10,918 nt of DNA from Acidimicrobiia bacterium (GCA_030623125.1 JAUXMQ010000014.1:1-10918); one strand, 5' to 3'. Shown: positions 1 to 6,900, numbered from the stretch's first letter. Notes: generated from the sequence alone by a model not told the origin. Translations and numbers: made by a program.

Positions 1-1
1 A

Positions 2-355
2 ATCAAGGCGATGGTCCACAGCCCGGCCACCATCGACCAATGGGAACCCGTTCCCACCGCAAAACACGCCCTGTATCGCATCGCCCAAGAGGCGTTGAAC
101 AATGTCGCCCGTCATTCGGGTGCCACCGAAGTAGAAATCGATGTCACCGTGGCTGAAAACCGTCTCGTGATGACGATTTGCGACAACGGTCAGGGTTTCT
201 CGGTCCAAGAGACCAAGGCAGACCGCCTCGGCCTCTCGATCATGAAGGAACGTGCCGAAGCGGTTGGCGCGGTGTTTGAGCTGCACTCGGTGCCCGGCTC
301 AGGAACGACCATCTCAGTGCTTCTTCCAATCGAGCACGCCATCTCGCCGAGATGA
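2..355 (+). CDS. Sensor histidine kinase, C-terminal ATPase domain (5' partial)
   Basis: This is the last 117 codons of a two-component sensor kinase; the reading frame is open to the left edge, so the sensor and dimerisation parts lie outside the window. What remains is a HATPase_c domain. The N-box is seen as EALNNVARHSGA, the G1 box as CDNGQGF and the G2 box as RLGLSIMKERAEAVG, followed by the terminal GSGTTISVLLP strand. The helix pattern around the N-box and the 'IMKERAEAVGA' form are typical of the NarX/DesK (HPK7) type that partners LuxR-type regulators. Its stop codon overlaps the start of the response regulator (ATGA at 352-355), so the two are almost certainly co-translated and form a cognate pair. 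The signal sensed cannot be judged because the input domain is missing. Confidence 0.93.
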   Translation: MKAMVHSPATIDQWEPVPTAKHALYRIAQEALNNVARHSGATEVEIDVTVAENRLVMTICDNGQGFSVQETKADRLGLSIMKERAEAVGAVFELHSVPGSGTTISVLLPIEHAISPR

Positions 356-1011
356 CTGAGATTCGCGTCTTGGTGGTCGACGATCATGACCTTCTCCGGG
401 AAGGTGTGGTGGGCACCTTGAGCAGTTTCGACGATATCGAAGTCGTCGGCCAAGCGAACAACGGCGAAGCCGCGGTGGGATTGGTCGCCGATCTCGACCC
501 AGACGTCGTGGTCATGGACCTGGTGATGCCGGGCGGGAGCGGGATGGACGCCATCCGCAAGATCAGCGCCAACTACTCACGAACCAAGGTTCTTGCGCTC
601 ACCAGCTTCACAGACGGGTCGATGGTGCGCAGAGCCATCGAGGCGGGCGCCACCAGCTTCTTGTTCAAGACTGTCGATTTGGACGACTTCGCCAATGCCG
701 TACGAATGACCGCCGCCGGTCAGAGCACTCTTGCGCCAGGGGTCGCGGCTCACCTGGTCGCCAAGCCCGACTCCATCGGAGATCTGACCCAACGCGAAGA
801 GGAGGTTGCCAACCTGATCGCGGCGGGCCTGTCCAACGCCGACATCGCCCGTGAACTCCACATGTCGGTGTTCACCGCAAAAAACCACGTTCGCAATATC
901 CTCATGAAGCTGCAGGTTCAGTCACGCACCGAAGCCGCATCGTTGATCCTCAACCATCGCTACCAAATGCAAGGGGGCAGCTGGGACCAGGAGTCTGCTC
1001 CTAGTTCATAG
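352..1011 (+). CDS. NarL/FixJ-family response regulator (REC + LuxR-type HTH)
   Basis: A 219-residue two-component DNA-binding regulator of the usual family length. The receiver domain covers about residues 4-120: acidic pair Asp10/Asp11, phospho-acceptor Asp56 in the VVVMDLVMPG strand-loop, Thr84 in the LALTSF switch strand, and Lys106 in FLFKT. A LuxR-type helix-turn-helix follows at about residues 140-200, beginning LTQREEEVANLIAAGLSN and continuing through NHVRNILMKL. All residues needed for phosphorylation are present. It overlaps the upstream kinase gene by four bases (ATGA), so its start is set by translational coupling; no strong Shine-Dalgarno sequence is seen. The next operon begins 151 bases downstream on the same strand. 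Whether this regulator controls that operon is a guess from position only. Confidence 0.95.
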   Translation: MTEIRVLVVDDHDLLREGVVGTLSSFDDIEVVGQANNGEAAVGLVADLDPDVVVMDLVMPGGSGMDAIRKISANYSRTKVLALTSFTDGSMVRRAIEAGATSFLFKTVDLDDFANAVRMTAAGQSTLAPGVAAHLVAKPDSIGDLTQREEEVANLIAAGLSNADIARELHMSVFTAKNHVRNILMKLQVQSRTEAASLILNHRYQMQGGSWDQESAPSS

Positions 1012-1162
1012 GGACTAGCACCAGCGAACCCCTAATTTGGCCTGGTAGAGCCTGGCAGCCACCAAGGACCTTCTCATAGGCTCAAAATGCCATTTCGCTC
1101 TGGCGAGATGGTGCTGTCATGAAAGCGCAGTAAGCGGCGGGAGCTGTCAGATTGGGGTCTCG

Positions 1163-1969
1163 ATGAGTGTCGATGTTGTAATCCCGGAGTCCGAGAGTGA
1201 GGCCGTCGAGGCCTACGGCGACGGCTCCGACATCACGGTGATTGCTGGAGGCACAATCGTGATGCAGCTTCTCAACTACCAGAGATTCGAACCTTCGAAG
1301 GTCCTGCTGCTCGCCCATGCGGGCATGTCCTACATCAACATGCCAGTCAAAGAACAAGGCCAAAACGACGGTTCGACCGTGACCGTCGGAGCCACCACCC
1401 CGCTGGCGGACCTGACCGTCCTTGCATCCCCCCTCGGTGCTTGCGCAGCAAACGTTGCTGACGACGAGATTCGAGGACAGGCCACTCTGGGTGGCAACTT
1501 GTGCTCTCCTGCTCCCCCCGAGCACCCAAGTGGTGATCTCCAGGGGGCCCTCATCGCTCTCGACGCAATGGTCCGCTCCACCGGAGCCGATGGGGAGAAA
1601 TCCGAGCAGATCGAGGATTTCCTCCCTCACCGCTCGGACCGACTGGCGCTCGATGTCTCATTCGAACCACCTGCCTCCGGCGCCTTTGCCGCCTTTCGAC
1701 GGCCACACGCCCACCACTACACACCACTTGCAGTCTCCGGGGCCACAAGCGCAGACGGGACCGTGCGATTGGGTGTTACGGGTGCTGGCGACTTCGGAAT
1801 CCGACTCAATGCCGCCGAAGCTGCAGCCGACGACCCCGAAGCAGCAGGAGAAGCCTCGTTGACCGATGTGACCATGGCCGACGACGCGATCATCTCCGGC
1901 TGGTATCGGGAACAACTCCTGCCGACCCTGGTGAAACGTGTCCTCAACGAGATGAAAGACGGATCATGA
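1163..1969 (+). CDS. Mo-hydroxylase FAD-binding (medium) subunit, CoxM/NdhF-like
   Basis: FAD subunit of a xanthine-dehydrogenase-family molybdenum hydroxylase; it passes electrons from the iron-sulfur subunit to the final acceptor. At 268 residues it is slightly shorter than the usual 280-300. The two FAD pyrophosphate-binding segments are visible: AGGT at residues 28-31 and TLGGN at 108-112, the latter followed by the expected conserved Asp125. GATTPLADL at 76-84 is the family's middle motif. A CO_deh_flav_C-like domain follows from about residue 165 (FRRPHAHHYTPLAVSGA). There is no 4Fe-4S insertion of the 4-hydroxybenzoyl-CoA reductase kind. The ATG at 1163 has only a weak GGGG (1154-1157) upstream, but the protein starts where the family normally does. 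Its stop overlaps the next start by four bases (ATGA, 1966-1969). The substrate class cannot be read from this subunit. Confidence 0.93.
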   Translation: MSVDVVIPESESEAVEAYGDGSDITVIAGGTIVMQLLNYQRFEPSKVLLLAHAGMSYINMPVKEQGQNDGSTVTVGATTPLADLTVLASPLGACAANVADDEIRGQATLGGNLCSPAPPEHPSGDLQGALIALDAMVRSTGADGEKSEQIEDFLPHRSDRLALDVSFEPPASGAFAAFRRPHAHHYTPLAVSGATSADGTVRLGVTGAGDFGIRLNAAEAAADDPEAAGEASLTDVTMADDAIISGWYREQLLPTLVKRVLNEMKDGS

Positions 1970-2478
1970 AGCTCGAAGTCAATGGCGTGAACCGGGAAGT
2001 CAGGAGTGAGCCGCTCACGCCACTTCTCGACGTCCTTCGCGAAGAACTCGATGTCACCAGTCCAAAAGCCGGTTGTCATGCCGGCGGCTGTGGGGCATGT
2101 ACCGTCATGGTCGACGGAAAACCCCGACGATCTTGTTTGATACCGGTCGCTGCTGTCGATGGAGCGTCGATAACGACGGTCGAGGGTTTGGGAACACCCA
2201 AGGACCCATCGGCGGTCCAACAATCGTTCATCCACCACTACGCCGCACAATGCGGGTTCTGCACCCCGGGGATGGTGGTGGCGGCAACCGCCTACATAGA
2301 CGGCGGTGGAAGCGACGACAAGGATGAGATTGCCAAAGCGATATCTGGCCACGTCTGTCGCTGCACCGGCTACACGAAGATCCTCGACGCCATCGCTGCA
2401 GCAACGAAGCAGACCGAGTTCGATATCACGATCATCGCACCTGACCCGACCACGGTCACGATCGGAGGGAGTGAATAA
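1966..2478 (+). CDS. Mo-hydroxylase 2x[2Fe-2S] (small) subunit, CoxS/NdhS-like
   Basis: Iron-sulfur subunit of the same molybdenum hydroxylase, carrying electrons from the molybdenum site to FAD. All eight cluster cysteines are present. The plant-ferredoxin-type cluster uses Cys37, Cys42, Cys45 and Cys57 (GCHAGGCGACTV...SC). The second, alpha-helical cluster uses Cys96, Cys99, Cys131 and Cys133 (QCGFCTPGM...CRCTGY). Gln95, next to Cys96, is the residue that in relatives contacts the molybdopterin cofactor. At 170 residues it is a little longer than the usual 150-165, because of a hydrophilic tail of about 20 residues after the last helix (from about residue 150). It overlaps the FAD gene by four bases and the large-subunit gene by one (TAATG at 2476-2480). 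A good GGAGGGAG lies before the next start, at 2463-2470. Confidence 0.96.
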   Translation: MKLEVNGVNREVRSEPLTPLLDVLREELDVTSPKAGCHAGGCGACTVMVDGKPRRSCLIPVAAVDGASITTVEGLGTPKDPSAVQQSFIHHYAAQCGFCTPGMVVAATAYIDGGGSDDKDEIAKAISGHVCRCTGYTKILDAIAAATKQTEFDITIIAPDPTTVTIGGSE

Positions 2479-3851
2479 TGAAAGCTGTCGGAGCACGACT
2501 TCCCCGCTACGACGGAATGGGCCACGTCACCGGCCACACCCGATTCGTCGACGACGTGCGTGTGCCGGGCATGCTTTGGGCCAAGGCACTTCGTTCACCG
2601 CACCATCACGCCGCCATCGTCCACATGGACACCAGCAAGGCAGCGGCAATGCCCGGTGTGCACACCATCGTCACCTGGGAGGATGTGCCGCTACTCGAAT
2701 ACGGTCATCTCTCGGGACTTGGCATTCCGGCCGACGAACCACTGCTTGCCCGGGACGTGGTTCGCTACAAAGGCCAGCCGATCGCGTTGGTGGCTGCCGA
2801 TGACGAAGAAACTGCTTCTGCCGCTGCCGCCGCAATCGAGATCGAGTACGAAGAGCGTCCGGCGCTGCTCGACGTACGTCTCGCCTTCGATGAAGACGCC
2901 CCGAAGATTCATCACTGGGGCAACTGGTACCCCCACTTCGAAGAGGAGATGGATGTCCGGCAGATCCGCAAGGGCAACATCGATCAGGCCTTCGAGGACG
3001 CCGACAAGATCATCTCAGGGGTGTATCGCTCCTCGGCCATCGAGCAGGCACCTGTCGAGACCCAGGTTGGCTTAGCCGTGCCCGAACCGGATGGCCGTCT
3101 GACGATCTACTCGTGCACCCAGGCCCTTTACTTCTCATTGGGCGTTGTCGCTGCGCACCTGGAAGTGCCCCTCAACAAGGTGAAGATCGTTGGCGGCACT
3201 GTTGGCGGAGGTTTCGGGGGCAAGGTCGACACGGCCACTGACACTGTCATCGCCCTGGCTGCCCAGAAAACTGGGCGACCGGTCAAATGGCGCTGGACGC
3301 GCGAGGAGGAGTTCCTCGCCTCATCCACGCGGGGTCCATGGCACATGGAAATCATCGACGCGGTCACCAACGACGGTTGGATTCTCGGTCGTAAGATGCT
3401 CACACTGCACGATTCGGGCGCATACGCCCGCTTCTCCCCATATGGGCTCACAAAACACAGCTTCCATCACACCGGTGCGTACACGATCCCCAACCTCCAC
3501 TTTGATGGCTATGTGGTGTTCACCAACAGGGTGCCGTCAACCGCCATGCGGGGATTCGGTGTGACATCGATTTCGTTCGCAGGCGAAACCCATATGACCA
3601 GAGTCGCCAACGAGCTCGGGATGGATCCCTACGAAATCCGTCTCAAGAACGCCAACCGGGTTGGAGACACCTCACCGAACCGAATCAGATACACCGACCC
3701 GAGCACTGTCGATGTCGTCAAGGCCATCGCGAACGCCGAAGGACGCGACCTAGAGCCGGCTCTAGCCGGTATGACAAGAGCCACCAGGTCGGGCGAAATG
3801 CTGCCCCCACACCTGGTTGACCAGCTCGATACATCCGAAGGGAGCCACTGA
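2478..3851 (+). CDS. Mo-hydroxylase molybdopterin subunit, N-terminal half (NdhL-like)
   Basis: N-terminal half of the large, substrate-binding subunit of a xanthine-dehydrogenase-family enzyme, here a separate 457-residue protein; normal one-piece subunits have about 750-800 residues. Residues 1-130 form the aldehyde oxidase/xanthine dehydrogenase a/b hammerhead domain (GHTRFVDDVRVPGMLWAKAL, then later YKGQPIALVAADDEE). The first molybdopterin-binding domain follows, with the glycine loop GGGFGGK at 243-249 and AMRGFG at about 356-361. The RGFG form resembles xanthine- and aldehyde-type enzymes; the CO-dehydrogenase active-site loop with Cys is absent. The protein ends after the linker that normally runs into the second molybdopterin domain, and that domain is supplied by the next gene. 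Stop and start overlap by one base (TGATG, 3849-3853). The catalytic Glu is in the partner protein, so neither half should work alone. Confidence 0.92.
   Translation: MKAVGARLPRYDGMGHVTGHTRFVDDVRVPGMLWAKALRSPHHHAAIVHMDTSKAAAMPGVHTIVTWEDVPLLEYGHLSGLGIPADEPLLARDVVRYKGQPIALVAADDEETASAAAAAIEIEYEERPALLDVRLAFDEDAPKIHHWGNWYPHFEEEMDVRQIRKGNIDQAFEDADKIISGVYRSSAIEQAPVETQVGLAVPEPDGRLTIYSCTQALYFSLGVVAAHLEVPLNKVKIVGGTVGGGFGGKVDTATDTVIALAAQKTGRPVKWRWTREEEFLASSTRGPWHMEIIDAVTNDGWILGRKMLTLHDSGAYARFSPYGLTKHSFHHTGAYTIPNLHFDGYVVFTNRVPSTAMRGFGVTSISFAGETHMTRVANELGMDPYEIRLKNANRVGDTSPNRIRYTDPSTVDVVKAIANAEGRDLEPALAGMTRATRSGEMLPPHLVDQLDTSEGSH
3837..3844 (+). promoter_or_regulatory. Ribosome binding site at the large-subunit split
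   Basis: GAAGGGAG lies six bases upstream of the ATG at 3851, inside the last codons of the N-terminal-half gene. A well-placed Shine-Dalgarno sequence directly before a TGATG stop-start junction is what separately translated, coupled subunits need. It would be a coincidence if the two frames resulted from a sequencing error or a recent frameshift. Confidence 0.8.
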
Positions 3852-4951
3852 TGGCTAAACATCGCGGCAAAGGCATCTCGGCTATCGAGTATCCAACCGG
3901 AATGAATCAAAACGGCGACCCTTCGCAGGCGTGGATCAAGGTCAAGCCTGATGGCCGAGTCGACGTGTTCTCCGGAACCGCCGATATCGGCAACGGTGCC
4001 AAAACCATTCAATCCCAGATTGTCGCCGAGGCCATCGGTGTCCCTTATGACTGGGTCACATTCGACAACTCGAACACCGACTCGTCACCTGTGTGCACCG
4101 GCACGTTCGCCTCCCGGGCCACTTTCGTTGGAGGAAACGCCGTGCTCAAGGCGGCCAAAGAGGTCAAGTTGAAGCTTCTGGAGGCCGCAGGCAAGGAGAT
4201 GGAGATCAGTCCGGAGGACCTCGAAATCAACGATGGTGAAGTATCGGTGAAAGGATCCCCTTCCGAGAAGATGGGCGTCGACGAGGTCGCCGGAGCAGCG
4301 GCATACGGCCACGGCGTCCTCATCACCGGTACGGGAGCGCAGCTCAAGCCGTATTCAGAGATCACCAACTCAGCCACTGGTGAGGTCGACTCGCCACCAC
4401 ACTCGGCGATCTCATACGCAGCATGTGCTGTCGAAGTTGAGGTAGACGACGAGACCGGCGAAGTACTGGTTCTAGAAATGACCCAGTGCTACGACGTCGG
4501 ACGTGCCATCAACCCAGCCCTCGTCGAGGGACAAATCCAGGGCGGGGCCATGATGGGTCTCGGACTCGGAGTTCTCGAGAACAGCTATCCGTACTACCCC
4601 TCTGTGGATCATCGCGGTGCCCAGTACAACAGCTACATGATTCCGAGCCCTCTGGACATGCCCAAGGTGAAGACGATTATCATCGAGAATCCATCAGCGG
4701 ACGGACCGTATGGAGCAAAAGGCATTGGTGAGATGGCCAACAACAGCCAACCGCCCGCTATCGCCTCCGCCGTCCAGGACGCTGTCGGCATCTGGGTGAC
4801 GGAGATTCCGATCACACCGGAGGCCGTCCTCAAGGCGCTCGAAGCGAAGAATGCCGGCGATGACAGTGTTCGTCGCGATGGAAAGCTCGTCTCATTCGAC
4901 GAGGAGCTGTCGGTCAATACTGTTGCATCGGGGCTCAGCTGGTCGGCATGA
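3851..4951 (+). CDS. Mo-hydroxylase molybdopterin subunit, C-terminal half (NdhM-like)
   Basis: C-terminal half of the molybdenum hydroxylase large subunit, a 366-residue protein corresponding to the second molybdopterin-binding domain (MoCoBD_2). It begins with the strand pattern usually found in mid-protein (GKGISAIEYPTG, then KPDGRVDVFSGTADIGNGAKT). It continues with AEAIGVPYDWV and FASRATFVGGNAV, and ends with GPYGAKGIGEMANN. Glu294 in GAKGIGE is the expected catalytic base next to molybdenum. One oddity is that the usual E-x-G-Q-G cofactor motif reads D-I-G-N-G, with Asn48 in place of Gln. About 30 residues of hydrophilic tail follow the last conserved helix (TPEAVLKAL). It has its own ribosome binding site (3837-3844) and overlaps the next gene by four bases (ATGA, 4948-4951). 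With the three preceding genes it gives the F-S-L-M order known from Eubacterium barkeri nicotinate dehydrogenase; that does not prove the same substrate. Confidence 0.92.
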   Translation: MAKHRGKGISAIEYPTGMNQNGDPSQAWIKVKPDGRVDVFSGTADIGNGAKTIQSQIVAEAIGVPYDWVTFDNSNTDSSPVCTGTFASRATFVGGNAVLKAAKEVKLKLLEAAGKEMEISPEDLEINDGEVSVKGSPSEKMGVDEVAGAAAYGHGVLITGTGAQLKPYSEITNSATGEVDSPPHSAISYAACAVEVEVDDETGEVLVLEMTQCYDVGRAINPALVEGQIQGGAMMGLGLGVLENSYPYYPSVDHRGAQYNSYMIPSPLDMPKVKTIIIENPSADGPYGAKGIGEMANNSQPPAIASAVQDAVGIWVTEIPITPEAVLKALEAKNAGDDSVRRDGKLVSFDEELSVNTVASGLSWSA

Positions 4952-5337
4952 ACTCTCCCTTCCGTACATGGAAGGGAGTAGATCCGCATGAGTTCGCTCC
5001 CGGCGTGACGATCAATGCGATCGGGGGCGAGCAGGTGTTGATGTGTCGGGTCAACTACCTGCCAGGTGCAATCATCCCTTCCCACTCCCATCCCGACAGT
5101 GAGCAACTCATGTTCGTCGTCAGCGGTGACGTGACACTTACAGTCGAAGGTAAAACCAGGACTCTGAAACAAGGAGATGTGGCCGTTGTGAACAAGGGCT
5201 TGAACCACAATCTATCCACAGAGGAAGGCTGCACTTTCATCGAAGCTCTCTCGCCTGTCCCACGTGACCACGTGCCCGTCCCCGAAAGGGATCTGGTCCT
5301 TGGAGCGGGTGGGGACAGTCTGCACGTGGAGCGCTGA
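4948..5337 (+). CDS. Small cupin-domain protein, KdgF-like
   Basis: A 129-residue single-domain cupin. Cupin motif 1 is seen as PSHSHPDSEQLMFVVSGDV, giving two His and a downstream Glu as likely metal ligands. Motif 2 includes GDVAVVNKGLNHNL, whose His is the last ligand. The start of the fold (PGVTINAIGGEQVLMCRVNYLPGAIIP) resembles KdgF-type cupins, which in pectin and alginate catabolism help convert unsaturated uronates into open-chain keto sugars. Many unrelated enzymes and non-enzymatic proteins share this small fold, so a sugar isomerase or linearisation role here is only a suggestion. The gene starts in a four-base overlap with the Mo-hydroxylase gene and is followed three bases later by the SDR gene, so it belongs to the same transcript. 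No signal peptide is seen; the protein should be cytoplasmic. Confidence 0.85.
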   Translation: MNSPFRTWKGVDPHEFAPGVTINAIGGEQVLMCRVNYLPGAIIPSHSHPDSEQLMFVVSGDVTLTVEGKTRTLKQGDVAVVNKGLNHNLSTEEGCTFIEALSPVPRDHVPVPERDLVLGAGGDSLHVER

Positions 5338-5340
5338 GCA

Positions 5341-6048
5341 GTGGTACGCAGGGCGCTGGTGACGGGCGGAGCCAGCGGAATTGGTCTGGCATCTGCCCAC
5401 CGTCTCAACACTGATGGTCTCGAAGTGTTTGTTGCTGACGTCAACGAAGTGCAACTGGAGGCGGTGGAACCCACCGTGTCGGGGGTCGGCATTCTCGATG
5501 TCTCCGATCCCGGCGCCGTCAACGCCTTGGTTGCCGAGTTGAGCCCCATCGACGTGCTCGTCAACAGCGCCGGGGTTGTTGGACCCAACCTCCCCATTTG
5601 GGATGTTCCTGACGACGGTTGGGCACACACGATGGCGGTCAATCTCACCGGGACGTTCAACACCATGAAGGCTGTCCTCCCCCAAATGAGGGAACGAGGC
5701 TGGGGGCGCATCGTCAACATTGCCAGCATCGCCGGCAAAGAGGGCAACCCCAACCTGAGCGCCTACTCGGCGAGCAAGGCAGGAGTCATCGGGCTGACCA
5801 AATCGGTGGCAAAGGAGGTAGCACAGGACGGTGTGATAGTGAATTCAGTTGCACCAGCCGTTATCGCAACCCCTATGAACGAGGACACGGCCCAGCATGT
5901 GCTCGACTACATGATCTCCAAGATCCCTATGGGACGTGTCGGTCAACCCGAGGAAGTTGCGGCCCTCGTCTCGTGGCTGGCATCTGATGAGTGCAGTTTC
6001 TCCACCGGGCAGGCCTACGACATCTCCGGCGGCCGGGCCACCTATTAA
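5341..6048 (+). CDS. Short-chain dehydrogenase/reductase (classical SDR)
   Basis: A 235-residue classical SDR of about the usual length for the family. The Rossmann glycine motif TGGASGIG is at residues 8-15. Asp33 at the end of the second strand (VFVADVN) suggests a preference for NAD(H) over NADP(H). The catalytic set is complete: NSAG in the fourth strand region, Ser129 in NIASIAG, and Tyr142/Lys146 in YSASK. It uses a GTG start at 5341 with GGAG at 5328-5331, three bases after the cupin stop. The next gene is an FAH-family enzyme of the type that hydrolyses 2,4-diketo-3-deoxy sugar acids. An SDR of this type next to it suggests the C4 dehydrogenase of a 2-keto-3-deoxy-acid pathway, as in the non-phosphorylating L-rhamnose and L-fucose routes. 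This is inferred from the pairing; SDR sequence alone does not show the substrate. Confidence 0.95.
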   Translation: MVRRALVTGGASGIGLASAHRLNTDGLEVFVADVNEVQLEAVEPTVSGVGILDVSDPGAVNALVAELSPIDVLVNSAGVVGPNLPIWDVPDDGWAHTMAVNLTGTFNTMKAVLPQMRERGWGRIVNIASIAGKEGNPNLSAYSASKAGVIGLTKSVAKEVAQDGVIVNSVAPAVIATPMNEDTAQHVLDYMISKIPMGRVGQPEEVAALVSWLASDECSFSTGQAYDISGGRATY

Positions 6049-6060
6049 GAAGGGCTGATT

Positions 6061-6900
6061 GTGAAGCTTGTCAGAGTTGGAGAGCCCGGATCGGAGAACC
6101 CGGCTGTCATCGACAACACAGGGCATGCGAGGGATATCTCCTCACTGCTGTCAGATATCGATGGAGAGACCCTGGCAAATGGTGAGGTGGAAAGCGTGCG
6201 GTCTGCCGACATATCTAGCCTCCCGATTGTCGAAGGTCGTCTCGGACCACCGATCGCTCGACCCGGGATGGTGATGTGTATTGGCCTCAACTACGAAGAC
6301 CATGCCCGAGAGTCAGGCGCCAAGATCCCCAAGGAGCCGATTCTCTTTCAGAAAGCCACCAACACCGTCGTGGGCCCGTTCGACGACATCGAGATTCCCA
6401 AAGGAAGTGTCAAGACAGATTGGGAAGTCGAACTGGGCGTCGTTATCGGATCGGAGGCTTCATACCTCTCAGACGAGCAGGCCGGCTGGAACGCCATCGC
6501 TGGATACACCGTGTCCCACGATGTTTCTGAACGCGCGTTCCAGATGGAAAAGGGCGGCCAATGGACCAAGGGCAAGTCGTGCCCTACGTTCAATCCGCTC
6601 GGCCCTTGGCTCGTCACCGCCGACGAGATCGGCGACCCGATGAACCTAGGAATGGTGACGGCTGTCAACGAAGAGGTCCTTCAGAACGGCAACACCCGCA
6701 CCATGATCTTCAACCCCGGGTATGTGGTTTGGTACGTGAGCCAGTTCATGAAACTCGAACCCGGAGACCTGATCAACACGGGCACGCCTCCAGGCGTGGG
6801 GATTGGTTTCGACCCGCCTCGTTATCTAAAAGATGGCGACGTGGTTGAGTTGACAATCCAGGGACTCGGCACGCAACGCCAGCGTTGCGTCAGTGCCTAG
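6061..6900 (+). CDS. FAH-family hydrolase (2,4-diketo-3-deoxy acid hydrolase-like)
   Basis: A 279-residue fumarylacetoacetate-hydrolase-family enzyme with an N-terminal cap of about 65 residues and then the FAH beta-roll. Likely metal ligands are Glu122 and Glu124 in DWEVELGVV and Asp154 in SHDVSER; His81 in NYEDHARE is the usual catalytic His. The strings ERAFQMEKGGQWTKGKSC, QNGNTRTMIF and NTGTPPGVGIG are those of the subgroup containing 2,4-diketo-3-deoxy-L-rhamnonate/L-fuconate hydrolases and proteins often labelled ureidoglycolate lyase. Such enzymes split a C-C bond in a 2,4-diketo acid, giving pyruvate plus a short hydroxy acid. Start is GTG at 6061, with AAGAAGGG just upstream (6047-6054) and 12 bases after the SDR stop. 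Alternatives within the family are acylpyruvase, hydratase or isomerase of aromatic meta-cleavage pathways. The gene ends inside a palindrome (6871-6890), beside a convergent neighbour. Confidence 0.93.
   Translation: MKLVRVGEPGSENPAVIDNTGHARDISSLLSDIDGETLANGEVESVRSADISSLPIVEGRLGPPIARPGMVMCIGLNYEDHARESGAKIPKEPILFQKATNTVVGPFDDIEIPKGSVKTDWEVELGVVIGSEASYLSDEQAGWNAIAGYTVSHDVSERAFQMEKGGQWTKGKSCPTFNPLGPWLVTADEIGDPMNLGMVTAVNEEVLQNGNTRTMIFNPGYVVWYVSQFMKLEPGDLINTGTPPGVGIGFDPPRYLKDGDVVELTIQGLGTQRQRCVSA
6868..6896. terminator. Candidate bidirectional hairpin terminator at convergent gene ends
   Basis: Positions 6871-6890 form a 20-base inverted repeat, ACGCAACGC-CA-GCGTTGCGT, with perfect nine-base arms. 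As RNA this allows an eight- or nine-pair stem, with GGC (6868-6870) and GCC (6894-6896) able to add three more pairs across a bulge. It covers the last codons of the FAH gene and lies just beyond the stop of the minus-strand gene, so it could end transcripts from both sides. No T-run follows on either strand, so it is not a textbook intrinsic terminator; an mRNA 3'-end protecting hairpin is an alternative. Confidence 0.45.

Noticed and set aside
1000..1080. Terminator or promoter between the response regulator and the Mo operon
   Set aside because: Only weak stems (CTAGT...ACTAG, CCTGGT...ACCAAGG) without T-runs, and a TAATTT with no matching -35 box, could be found. Not strong enough to annotate.
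1087..1122. 11-codon reading frame as a possible leader peptide before the Mo operon
   Set aside because: No ribosome binding site, no repeated regulatory codons and no attenuator-like alternative hairpins are visible.
1113..1149. Direct repeat GCTGTCA (1113-1119 and 1143-1149) as a regulator site
   Set aside because: The 30-base spacing is suggestive, but a seven-base repeat is expected about once in a gap this long, and no promoter elements were found beside it.
1717..2496. Long antisense open frame of about 259 codons over the FAD and FeS genes
   Set aside because: It is fully covered by two well-supported genes on the plus strand, and its translation is Arg/Ser-rich without motifs, as expected for a shadow in GC-rich DNA.
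3840..3860. The large-subunit split as a frameshifted (broken) single gene
   Set aside because: The second frame begins with a proper ATG, preceded by a six-base-spaced GAAGGGAG, in a neat TGATG overlap at a domain boundary, and both halves keep their motifs. This fits true separate subunits better than decay.
1163..4951. Aerobic carbon monoxide dehydrogenase (coxMSL)
   Set aside because: The large subunit is divided, the order is M-S-L-like but the Cys-containing active-site loop of form I CO dehydrogenase is missing and the position reads AMRGFG. No coxDEFG genes are visible.
1163..4951. Firm naming as nicotinate dehydrogenase (ndhFSLM)
   Set aside because: Order and sizes fit, but none of the later nicotinate-fermentation genes (6-hydroxynicotinate reductase, enamidase, glutarate mutase type) are present, and the layout alone does not define the substrate.
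5261..5274. Two CACGTG palindromes two bases apart
   Set aside because: They encode the conserved-looking RDHVPV end of the cupin, are far from any start that needs an operator, and short GC-rich palindromes are common here.
5055..5753. Antisense open frame of about 232 codons over the cupin and SDR genes
   Set aside because: Both plus-strand genes have complete catalytic or metal motifs; the antisense product is Ser/Thr/Pro-rich low-information sequence.
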